Origin: a virus | Direction: 5' to 3' (one strand) | DNA: 64,000 nt | Virus record (IMG/VR): IMGVR_UViG_3300025849_000031 | Location: 1-64,000 of that record | In this document: positions 32,163-39,642 of the stretch, piece after piece | Position numbering within the stretch: position 1 is the stretch's first letter | Layout: each line of letters starts with the position of its first letter | Translations under genes and position numbers: made by a program | The notes under the pieces: generated by a model | What the model was told of the DNA's origin: nothing | The model's input: only the letters and a program-made list of their open reading frames with translations | The model's database searches: none

Positions 32163-33271
32163 AGAAAATATTAATTACAGGTATGAATAAGAATCAGACT
32201 ACAAAGGATTTTTATTTAAGACAACAACTTAAGGTAGTACCATCTCATTATTCTCTTATAAGATGCTTAGAGGATATGGGTTATGAAGTAGAACAACGAT
32301 TGGTAAAGATTGGAGAAGATCTATCTGAATACCATCGGGTTATATGTTTCCTTGCATCTCCACGCCAAGCCCTCCAGTTAGCATTCTATAACGGTCTGTG
32401 GGCCATTCATGCTACACCAAAGGAAAACCTTGTATTGGCATTTGATGATTGGCAAACAGAAGATATCTTTAAAGGCATTCTATCTTGTAAAGATAAAGAT
32501 TCGTTGCTGAAAGAGTTTACCATTAATCAAAACAAGATGTGTGATCCAGACATGTCGTTTGAATTACTTGAACCGCATACTGAAACATTACTTGAAGCTG
32601 TAAACTATATTGGTGAAAAGAAAGCTCCAATGTTGCTATCAGTATTCATGGGTGGTGATCTAAGCAAGCTTGTTGATTATCCTGAAGAACTCCTTGTTGG
32701 TTATAATCCTAATCCGTATCATCGTAACCGAGTGCCAGGCAATCGTGGTGATATTCATATCGATGAGATGGAATATATGGAACAGATTATGATGCCTTCA
32801 GTCGAAGAAGATACAGTTGCTCCAGCTGATAAGGTTAAATGCTTTAACTTTGCATCATTAGTGCAAGGTAAAACCAAGCGTTGGTTAAAGCAACAGAATG
32901 CTGATTCATGGGAAATCGAGTTCTTTGGTTCACGTAAAGAAAAGCAACGTCGTCTTGGTGAAGGTGATATGTGTCAAGTATATGCCGAACAATGGGGTTG
33001 TCTAATGCCAGGATATAATCATGCTGGATCTGGTTGGTGGAGAGCACGCCCATTACAGCTAGCAGATGCTGGTTCTATTCTTATTGGTGAATACGAAGAG
33101 ATGATGTTACTATATAATAATGAACAGCTTGCATCATTAAAGGCAAGTGATATCGTTAATCTTTCAACAGAAGAATTATCAAGTCTAGCTGATAGACAAA
33201 AAGCAGCTCTACTTCAAGAGCATCCATTAGATGAAACACTACAACAAAAGGAACTGAGTGTTATACTATGA
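32159..33271 (+). CDS. Putative GT-B glycosyltransferase, candidate hmC-DNA sugar transferase
   Basis: A 370-residue protein. The N-terminal Rossmann-like start is KKILITGMNKNQTTKDFYLRQQ, then HYSLIRCLEDMGYEVEQR. The C-terminal half has GYNPNPYHRNR and EQWGCLMPGYNHAGSGWWRARPLQLADAGSIL, laid out like the donor-binding site of GT-B enzymes. It is not close to T4 alpha- or beta-glucosyltransferase. Its place between dCMP deaminase and a UDP-galactopyranose mutase makes transfer of a furanosyl sugar to hydroxymethylcytosine the best guess. The fold call is moderate and the substrate call is inference. Confidence 0.65.
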   Translation: MKKILITGMNKNQTTKDFYLRQQLKVVPSHYSLIRCLEDMGYEVEQRLVKIGEDLSEYHRVICFLASPRQALQLAFYNGLWAIHATPKENLVLAFDDWQTEDIFKGILSCKDKDSLLKEFTINQNKMCDPDMSFELLEPHTETLLEAVNYIGEKKAPMLLSVFMGGDLSKLVDYPEELLVGYNPNPYHRNRVPGNRGDIHIDEMEYMEQIMMPSVEEDTVAPADKVKCFNFASLVQGKTKRWLKQQNADSWEIEFFGSRKEKQRRLGEGDMCQVYAEQWGCLMPGYNHAGSGWWRARPLQLADAGSILIGEYEEMMLLYNNEQLASLKASDIVNLSTEELSSLADRQKAALLQEHPLDETLQQKELSVIL

Positions 33272-34281
33272 AGTCAATATTAATCGTAGGCGCTGGATTC
33301 TCTGGCGCCGTAATTGCAAGAGAGCTCGCAGAAGCTGGACATAATTGTACTATAATCGATAAGCGCCATCATATTGGTGGCAATGCTTACGATTATGAGT
33401 GTAGTGGAATCCGTATTCATAAATATGGTCCTCATCTATTTCATACAAACAATAAAGAAGTAGTTGATTGGCTATCTCAATTTACTGAATGGGTTGATTA
33501 TCAGCATAAAGTTAAAGCTCAACTCTCTGATGGTCGCTATGTAACATTACCAGTTAATAAGGAAACAAAGGAGATTGTGGGTGAAGATAATATCCTCGAT
33601 ACATTCTTTAGACCATATACTCTCAAGATGTGGGGTAAGACTCTAGATGAACTTGATCCATCTATTATTAATCGCATTCCAACACGTGATGATGACAACG
33701 AGTTATACTTTCCAAACGATAAATATCAGATGATGCCTAAAGATGGTTATACGAAGATCTTTGAAAATATCTTTAAGCATAAGAATATTAAGGTCTTCAC
33801 TGGCACTCGTTTTACGAAGTCAATGGAAAAGAAGTATGATCATGTGTTTAACTCAATGCCAATCGATCAATACTTTAATAACAAGCATGGCGAACTTCCG
33901 TATCGCTCTATCAAGTTTCATAAGGTTCTTTTACCGATGGCTAAGGTTCTACCAACTGCTACTGTTAACTTTACACATGACGATCCATATACTCGAGTAA
34001 CTGAATGGAAGAATATTCCTAATCATGGTGAATCAGCTACTCAAACAATATTAACATACGAAGAGCCATGTGATTATAAAGATAATAATAAAGAAAGATA
34101 TTATCCAGTCAAAGATGTAGATGGTGTAAACAGGGAAACGTATAAAAAATATAAAGAAATGGTTGATACTGATCGTATGACTTTCATTGGTCGATGCGGA
34201 ATGTATGTCTACGTGGATATGCATCAGGCAATCTCATCAGCCCTAGCAACTTCAAAGAGGTATTTAAAAGAATGCGTATAG
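33268..34281 (+). CDS. glf: UDP-galactopyranose mutase (Glf)
   Basis: A flavoenzyme that interconverts UDP-galactopyranose and UDP-galactofuranose; related enzymes use UDP-arabinopyranose. It has 337 residues. The N-terminal FAD motif is VGAGFSGAVIARELAEAG with IIDKRHHIGGNAYD. The active-site region has GIRIHKYGPHLFHTN and FRPYTLKMWG, and the C-terminal FAD-binding segment is FIGRCGMYVYVDMHQAI. It overlaps its neighbours on both sides. No phage surface-polysaccharide genes are nearby, so sugar supply for DNA modification is the likely purpose. Confidence 0.95.
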   Translation: MKSILIVGAGFSGAVIARELAEAGHNCTIIDKRHHIGGNAYDYECSGIRIHKYGPHLFHTNNKEVVDWLSQFTEWVDYQHKVKAQLSDGRYVTLPVNKETKEIVGEDNILDTFFRPYTLKMWGKTLDELDPSIINRIPTRDDDNELYFPNDKYQMMPKDGYTKIFENIFKHKNIKVFTGTRFTKSMEKKYDHVFNSMPIDQYFNNKHGELPYRSIKFHKVLLPMAKVLPTATVNFTHDDPYTRVTEWKNIPNHGESATQTILTYEEPCDYKDNNKERYYPVKDVDGVNRETYKKYKEMVDTDRMTFIGRCGMYVYVDMHQAISSALATSKRYLKECV

Positions 34282-35024
34282 CAATTACTGGATCAAGTGG
34301 TTTTATCGGTGGTCATGTAAAGAATAAGCTTATAGAACTAGGCCATACTGTCGATGAATGGGATTTTAAGATCGACAGGCCTGTACAGGATTTCGTAGAT
34401 TTTCAATCACCTAATGTTGATTATGTTATTCATCTTGCTGCTTATGCAGATGTAAGGGAAAGCATTAATGAACCACAAAAATACTGGGACAATAATGTAA
34501 CGCTTACTACCGAGATTCAAGAGTGGTGTAACTTCTACGATATACCTTTAATATATGCTTCATCTTCTTGTATACATGATTGGCATTTATCTCCATACGG
34601 AATGAGTAAGAAGATCAATGAAGAAACTGCATTTGAAAATCAGATTGGATTACGATTTACTACAGTTTATGGTGATGGTGCTCGCGATGAAATGCTAATT
34701 GGCAGATTGATTGAAGGTCGAGTAAGTTATTTAACGACTCATATTCGTGATTTTGTGCATGTTGATGATGTAGTAGATGTAATGCTACTATTGATTGAAA
34801 AAGAAATGGACGGTGTAACTCATCTTAAACCTGCTTATGATATCGGTACAGGCAAAGGTGTAGTTGTTGCAGATCTAGGACCACTAGCCGGATACGATAT
34901 AGATATTAAACCAGGCGACAAATGCGAAGCTTTCGATAACACGGCTGATATATCAGATATTACAGAGCTCGGTTGGTCGCCAAAATATGATATTGAAGAA
35001 TACATTAAGGATAAGACCAAATGA
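34272..35024 (+). CDS. NAD-dependent nucleotide-sugar epimerase/dehydratase
   Basis: An extended SDR enzyme, 250 residues from ATG 34272. Cofactor motif GSSGFIGGHV is at 8-17, IHLAAYADVRES is the second motif, and the catalytic YGMSKK (YxxxK) is preceded by YASSSCIHDW with the active-site Ser. These features fit UDP-sugar 4-epimerases such as UDP-glucose/galactose or UDP-xylose/arabinose. It is short for the family (about 310-340). Positioned after glf, it could make the pyranose substrate for the mutase from a host UDP-sugar. Confidence 0.85.
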   Translation: MRIAITGSSGFIGGHVKNKLIELGHTVDEWDFKIDRPVQDFVDFQSPNVDYVIHLAAYADVRESINEPQKYWDNNVTLTTEIQEWCNFYDIPLIYASSSCIHDWHLSPYGMSKKINEETAFENQIGLRFTTVYGDGARDEMLIGRLIEGRVSYLTTHIRDFVHVDDVVDVMLLLIEKEMDGVTHLKPAYDIGTGKGVVVADLGPLAGYDIDIKPGDKCEAFDNTADISDITELGWSPKYDIEEYIKDKTK

Positions 35025-36208
35025 AATACGCAAGTATAGTACCACTGATCGGTGGAGAAACAATTGCAATGGAGAATGTGTTTGGGAAACGTCCTGAATA
35101 TATTCTATCATATAGCGCATTTGCTAATAATGATTCTCAGATTTTAAATCATTATAATAATGAAGTGCCATATCATGTGATTGACGAAGGTAATGGTAAA
35201 ACAGACTATGTCGATGTAGTCAATACTGTATGCCCATGCGCTGGGTTATCATCTCTATCTCCACAAGCCAATTCAAATAGCGCTGCAAATGATTGGATGT
35301 CCGAATCAGCTGAATACGTACTTGCTAATATTAAACCTAAAGTATTTTGGGGTGAGAATGCTCCTCGACTAGCATCAAAGATGGGCGAACCAGTCGTTAG
35401 AAAATTACGTAAGATTGCTGAGCATCATGGGTACACGTTTTCTATATATAAGACTAAGAGCATATTACATGGTTTATCGCAAGTTCGAGACAGAACTTTC
35501 TACTTTTTCTGGAAAGGAACCCAAGTGCCACTCCTTGGTTACGTCTCGAATCCGCACACTCGTATCGAAGATCATATTCGTTCTATCCAAAGACGCAAAG
35601 ATGATCCAATGAATATCTTGACTAATGAGAAGATCCCATCAGAGAATCCTTACTATCGATATGTCTTAGAAGTAATCGAAGGTGGTATTACACATTCTCA
35701 GTTCCAAGATAAGATCGAAAAGACTACAAATCCAATGGATGAAATAGAAAAGCATACGAATTATAAAGTCGTTGCTCAATGGATGCGTGCAAATGGATAT
35801 GATAATGAAGCTGCTAAGTGTGATCGTAAGTATCACAAACTTAAAGCAGGTGGTAATATTATGCGTAAGACAACCGAAATACCCAAGGATTATATTGGTG
35901 CTTTCGTTGGTCACTTCCCAACAAATCTATGTCACCCTGACGAAGATCGATATCTAACTGTAAGAGAAGCAATGTCTATTATGAAGCTTCCAGATGATTT
36001 CAATCTAATAAACCCTAAGGCTAATCTAAATCATATATGCCAGAACGTTCCTGTTACAACAGCAGAACATCCAGCTCGTATGATTAAGAAGTGGCTTGAA
36101 GGTAATACTGTTGATTCAATTGAGACTAAGTTCTTAGTTGAAGACAACAAGAAACGCACCTATGATTATGAAAATAACGGTGTACAATTAGATAGTTTTA
36201 TGTTATAA
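35021..36208 (+). CDS. C5-cytosine methyltransferase homologue, divergent
   Basis: A 395-residue protein with the C5-MTase order of motifs: NTVCPCAGLSS (motif IV, catalytic Cys73; CPCA instead of PPCQ), GENAPRL (motif VI, Glu112), SQVRDRTFYFF (motif VIII QxRxR), RYLTVREAMSIMKLPDDF (motif IX) and HICQNVPVTTAEHPA (motif X). Motif I is reduced (PLIGGETIAMENVF). An ordinary cytosine methyltransferase is puzzling in a phage making hydroxymethyl-dCMP, so it may act on host or early DNA, or do another chemistry at C5. Confidence 0.85.
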   Translation: MKYASIVPLIGGETIAMENVFGKRPEYILSYSAFANNDSQILNHYNNEVPYHVIDEGNGKTDYVDVVNTVCPCAGLSSLSPQANSNSAANDWMSESAEYVLANIKPKVFWGENAPRLASKMGEPVVRKLRKIAEHHGYTFSIYKTKSILHGLSQVRDRTFYFFWKGTQVPLLGYVSNPHTRIEDHIRSIQRRKDDPMNILTNEKIPSENPYYRYVLEVIEGGITHSQFQDKIEKTTNPMDEIEKHTNYKVVAQWMRANGYDNEAAKCDRKYHKLKAGGNIMRKTTEIPKDYIGAFVGHFPTNLCHPDEDRYLTVREAMSIMKLPDDFNLINPKANLNHICQNVPVTTAEHPARMIKKWLEGNTVDSIETKFLVEDNKKRTYDYENNGVQLDSFML

Positions 36209-36209
36209 T
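36181..36209 (+). promoter_or_regulatory. Early-type promoter overlapping the methyltransferase 3' end
   Basis: TGTACA (36181-36186), 17-bp spacer, TG-extended TATAAT (36204-36209). Almost all of it lies inside the last codons of the methyltransferase gene. It would drive bS21 and UvsX. A nine-codon leader ORF (36247-36276) overlaps the bS21 start. Confidence 0.88.
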
Positions 36210-36268
36210 ATACTTTAATTATCAACCACAACAGAAAGAGAAATAAATGAAAACAAAGGAAAATATAA

Positions 36269-36511
36269 ATGCCTAGTGTATGTTTACATCCGAAAAACTC
36301 GAAGAACAAGAAGCCTATGCCATTTGATGTGGCAATGCGTAAGTTCAGCAAGCTAGTCGATGAAGCAGGTATCTTGCAGAAAGCAAGAGAGAAAGAGTAC
36401 TATGAAAAACCAACTGCTAAACGTAAGCGTAAGAAGAAAGAAGCGTTAAAGCGTCAAAATCGATTGAATGCTGAGAATCCAATTAATCAACGTAATAATA
36501 GGAAGTACTAA
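36269..36511 (+). CDS. rpsU: Ribosomal protein bS21 homologue
   Basis: An 80-residue protein. PFDVAMRKFSKLVDEAGILQKAREKEYYEKPTAKRKRKKKEALKRQ follows the bacterial S21 pattern (PFDVALRRF...AG.L.E.R.REFYEKPT.KRKRK). S21 sits near the anti-Shine-Dalgarno end of 16S rRNA and is easily exchanged, so a phage copy could bias initiation towards phage mRNAs. It has a nine-residue N-terminal extension (MPSVCLHPK) and a basic tail. AAAGGAAAA precedes ATG 36269. It is the first gene of the uvsX transcript. Confidence 0.93.
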   Translation: MPSVCLHPKNSKNKKPMPFDVAMRKFSKLVDEAGILQKAREKEYYEKPTAKRKRKKKEALKRQNRLNAENPINQRNNRKY

Positions 36512-36512
36512 T

Positions 36513-37583
36513 ATGAGCGTTATGGATAAATTGAAAAAGAATTCTAAGATTAAGGAATCTTCGATTCTAAATGAAAGTAAGTTCTTTTCAGTAAAAGATC
36601 AAGTTGCAACCGATGTACCAATGGTAAACGTTGCACTATCAGGTGATCCAGATGGTGGTCTATCATCAGGTCTTACTGTACTTGCTGGTCCATCAAAGCA
36701 CTTTAAAACATCATTTGCTTTATTGATGGCTGGAGCATATCTAAGAAAACATAAAGATGCAGTATTGTTATTCTATGATTCCGAGTTTGGTTCACCTCAG
36801 TCATACTTCGAAACGTTTGGTATCGATACAAGTCGTGTATTGCATACTCCTATCGTTGATGTTGAACAACTTAAGTTTGATCTAGTTGGTCAATTGGATA
36901 ATATTGAACGTAAAGATAATGTGATTATCGTAATCGATTCTATTGGTAACCTTGCTTCTAAGAAAGAATTACAAGATGCTAAAGATGAGAAATCAGTTGC
37001 TGATATGTCTCGTGCTAAAGCTCTTAAGGGTTTATTCCGTATGGTAACACCATATCTTACAATGCGTAACATTCCATTGCTAGCTATTAATCATACGTAT
37101 CAAGAGATTGGTCTATTCCCTAAAGCAGTTGTTTCAGGTGGTACAGGTATCTACTACTCAGCCGATAACATCTGGATCTTAGGTCGTCGCCAAAACAAAA
37201 CTGGTACTGAAGTGACTGGTTATGACTTTGTAATTAACGTGGAGAAATCAAGGTTTGTTAAAGAAAAATCTAAAGTGCCTATTCAAGTCTCTTGGGACGG
37301 TGGTATTGAATCTTATTCAGGTTTGCTTGATGTTGCTCTTGATGGGAACTATGTTGCTAAGCCTAGCAACGGTTGGTATTGCCGTGTTGATCGCAGTACT
37401 GGTGAGTTGGTGCAACCTAAAGTTAGGGAAAAAGAGACTCTCAAGCAAGAGTTTTGGGAACCTATCTTTAAAGATACAGACTTTAAAAAGTATCTTACTG
37501 AAAAATACCAAATTGGTGCTAAACAAGCTAACGCTAAAATAGCTGAAAATAACAGTGTACAAGGAACTGAAAATGAGTTATAA
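36513..37583 (+). CDS. uvsX: RecA-like recombinase UvsX
   Basis: The strand-exchange protein of recombination-dependent replication, 356 residues (T4 391). Walker A is AGPSKHFKTSF, the UvsX-type P-loop in which the usual Gly before Lys is Phe. NVIIVIDSIGNLASKKELQDAKDEKSVADMSRAKALK holds Walker B and the DNA loop region. ATG 36513 with AATAGGAAG upstream is chosen over an in-frame ATG at 36468 inside the bS21 gene. It works with UvsY (9930). Confidence 0.97.
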   Translation: MSVMDKLKKNSKIKESSILNESKFFSVKDQVATDVPMVNVALSGDPDGGLSSGLTVLAGPSKHFKTSFALLMAGAYLRKHKDAVLLFYDSEFGSPQSYFETFGIDTSRVLHTPIVDVEQLKFDLVGQLDNIERKDNVIIVIDSIGNLASKKELQDAKDEKSVADMSRAKALKGLFRMVTPYLTMRNIPLLAINHTYQEIGLFPKAVVSGGTGIYYSADNIWILGRRQNKTGTEVTGYDFVINVEKSRFVKEKSKVPIQVSWDGGIESYSGLLDVALDGNYVAKPSNGWYCRVDRSTGELVQPKVREKETLKQEFWEPIFKDTDFKKYLTEKYQIGAKQANAKIAENNSVQGTENEL

Positions 37584-37584
37584 T
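37556..37584 (+). promoter_or_regulatory. Intragenic early-type promoter at the uvsX end
   Basis: TGTACA (37556-37561), 17-bp spacer, TATAAT (37579-37584). The -10 box lies within the first codons of the next gene (ATG 37573), so a transcript from here would skip that start and serve gp41 and ThyX downstream. Exact geometry supports it; no transcript evidence is available. Confidence 0.55.
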
Positions 37585-37896
37585 ACTATATTAGATGGTG
37601 ATTACAAATTTGTTGAAAGTAATCTATCTGAACTATATGGTGTCAAGCTTCTGAGTGGTGACTTTGCCGATGTTGTTGTGACTTACGGCAAAGTCACTAT
37701 TAAAGAAAATACTGATTCCGGAATCGCAACACTAGCATTTTCATATCAAGTCAATGATCCAGCTAAGTTTCAAATGGATGAACTTGAATCAAATGAAGAT
37801 TTTAAAAATTACTTAGGTGATGTGTTATCTCATGTTATTAACAGTAAAGACGAAGTTGAAGATGGAGAATTTGAAGATGTTATCCAGACTGACTGA
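37573..37896 (+). CDS. Conserved small protein between uvsX and gene 41
   Basis: A 107-residue acidic protein: MSYNTILDGDYKFVESNLSELYGVKLLSGDFADVVVTYGKVTIKEN, then ATLAFSYQVNDPAKFQMDELESNEDFKNYLGDVLSHVI. Proteins of this shape sit in the same place in marine T4-like phages. The function is not known to me. ATG 37573 follows AAGGAACTGAAA and overlaps the end of uvsX. Confidence 0.85.
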   Translation: MSYNTILDGDYKFVESNLSELYGVKLLSGDFADVVVTYGKVTIKENTDSGIATLAFSYQVNDPAKFQMDELESNEDFKNYLGDVLSHVINSKDEVEDGEFEDVIQTD

Positions 37897-38080
37897 AGCC
37901 CTTATTATGAATGCTGAAGGTAATATGGCTAAGCATAAGTTAAATGTTGAAGTACTTTTAAATAATCCAGCTGGCTTTACTGAATGTTCGGATTATATTG
38001 AAGCAATTCAAGTTGAGATTGATATGCTTACCCACTATGAAATGCAGCTAGCAACTATTAAACGACACTTTGGACTATAA
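37877..38080 (+). CDS. Small helical phage protein upstream of gene 41
   Basis: A 67-residue protein (MLSRLTEALIMNAEGNMAKHKLNVEVLLNNPAGFTECSDYIEAIQVEIDMLTHYEMQLATIKRHF), predicted helical hairpin. ATG 37877 has GGAG about nine bases upstream; another in-frame ATG at 37862 is possible. It overlaps the preceding gene. Unknown function; the location suggests a replication accessory. Confidence 0.75.
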   Translation: MLSRLTEALIMNAEGNMAKHKLNVEVLLNNPAGFTECSDYIEAIQVEIDMLTHYEMQLATIKRHFGL

Positions 38081-38085
38081 ACTAA

Positions 38086-39468
38086 TTGAAAAATGAAATC
38101 CCAACACATATACTAAACCACTTACTTAATAACGAAGACTTTTGTCGGAGGGTAGTACCATATCTTAAGAAAGAATATTTTGACGGCGAACATAAGATTG
38201 TATTTGATCTAATTACAGACTTTGTCCGCGATCATAATAAGTTACCTACGAGTAGAGTGTTGGATATTGAAATCAAAAAGGTTTCAGCTCCAGATGAAGT
38301 ACTTACTCGATCTCATGACTTGATTCAAGAAATCTCAGTCAAGTCTGATATCGATACAGAATATCTCATAACTGAATCAGAAAAGTGGTGCCGTGATAAA
38401 GCAATCTATGGTGCCATCATGAACTCTATCCAGATTATTGATGGCAAGAACGAAGAAATGACTGAAGGTGCTATCCCAGAAATTCTACAAGAAGCTCTGG
38501 GTGTATCCTTTGATCAGGCAATTGGTCATGACTATATTAATGATGCTGATTCACGTTATGAGTTTTATAATAACGAAGAAGAGAAGATTCCATTCGATCT
38601 TGATATATTCAATAAGATGACGAAAGGTGGTCTACCGAACAAAACACTTAATATAGCTTTGGCTGGTACTGGTGTTGGTAAATCATTGTTTATGTGTCAT
38701 ATGAGTTCATCAGCCTTAAGTGAAGGTAAGAACGTATTGTATATTACAATGGAAATGGCAGAGGAACGTATTGCAGAACGTATCGATGCTAATCTAATGG
38801 ATCTACCTATTCAGCAGTTAACCGAGTTACCTAAGAATGTCTTTGATGAAAAGATTAAAAAGATTGCAAAAGGTTCTATTGGTAAACTGATCGTTAAACA
38901 ATATCCTACAGGTGCTGCACATGTTGGTCACTTTAGAGCTCTACTCAATGAGTTAAAGCTTAAAAAGAACTTTACACCTGATATGATATTCATTGATTAT
39001 CTAAACATTTGTTCATCTTCAAGAGTTAAGAATACTTCAGCAAACAGCTATACGATTATCAAATCGATTGCCGAAGAGTTACGTGGTCTTGCAGTAGAGT
39101 TTGATGTACCTATTATGAGTGCAACTCAAACGACACGATCAGGCTTTGGTAACACTGATGTTGGTCTTGAAGATACTTCTGAATCATTTGGTTTGCCAGC
39201 AACGGCCGATCTAATGTTTGCTCTTATTTCAACAGAAGAGCTAGAGGAGCTTAATCAGATCATGGTGAAACAATTAAAGAATCGTTATAATGATCCGACT
39301 AAGTACAAACGTTTTGTAATTGGTATTGATCGAGCTAAGATGAAGCTATATGATGTAGAAGAATCAGCTCAAGATAATATCATGCAAGACATGGCTATTC
39401 CTGATAAGCCTATTGCAACGTGGGGAAACAACGAAAATAAAGACACATTTAAAGATTTTAAAATCTAG
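38086..39468 (+). CDS. 41: Replicative DNA helicase gp41 (DnaB-like)
   Basis: The hexameric helicase of the lagging strand, 460 residues (T4 475). Walker A LAGTGVGKS is at about 192-200; Walker B is DMIFIDYLNICSS; MSATQTTRSG carries the arginine-finger region. The N-terminus LNNEDFCRRVVPYLKKEYFDGEH matches gp41. The only start after the in-frame stop at 38083 is TTG 38086, with no clear ribosome site, so expression probably depends on coupling to the gene ending at 38080. Confidence 0.96.
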   Translation: MKNEIPTHILNHLLNNEDFCRRVVPYLKKEYFDGEHKIVFDLITDFVRDHNKLPTSRVLDIEIKKVSAPDEVLTRSHDLIQEISVKSDIDTEYLITESEKWCRDKAIYGAIMNSIQIIDGKNEEMTEGAIPEILQEALGVSFDQAIGHDYINDADSRYEFYNNEEEKIPFDLDIFNKMTKGGLPNKTLNIALAGTGVGKSLFMCHMSSSALSEGKNVLYITMEMAEERIAERIDANLMDLPIQQLTELPKNVFDEKIKKIAKGSIGKLIVKQYPTGAAHVGHFRALLNELKLKKNFTPDMIFIDYLNICSSSRVKNTSANSYTIIKSIAEELRGLAVEFDVPIMSATQTTRSGFGNTDVGLEDTSESFGLPATADLMFALISTEELEELNQIMVKQLKNRYNDPTKYKRFVIGIDRAKMKLYDVEESAQDNIMQDMAIPDKPIATWGNNENKDTFKDFKI

Positions 39469-39476
39469 GAGAAAAT

Positions 39477-39641
39477 ATGTTAAATTGGTTAAAAGAAAGA
39501 GTTACTGAAAGAACTACCTTTGATGGTGCATCACTTATTATAATTTGTGGTTCTGTTATTTTGTTTGGTGGTATTGCTAAGCTAGCAGCATGGGCTGGTT
39601 TCCTTTGGGGAATCTATACCCTAGTGCGTAAGGAAGGCTAA
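39477..39641 (+). CDS. 54-residue two-pass membrane protein
   Basis: ATG 39477 with TAGGAGAAA upstream. The N-terminus MLNWLKERVTERTTFDG is soluble, then SLIIICGSVILFGG and KLAAWAGFLWGIYTLV are hydrophobic. This small protein is common beside gp41/ThyX in marine T4-like phages. Function unknown. Confidence 0.8.
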   Translation: MLNWLKERVTERTTFDGASLIIICGSVILFGGIAKLAAWAGFLWGIYTLVRKEG

Positions 39642-39642
39642 A

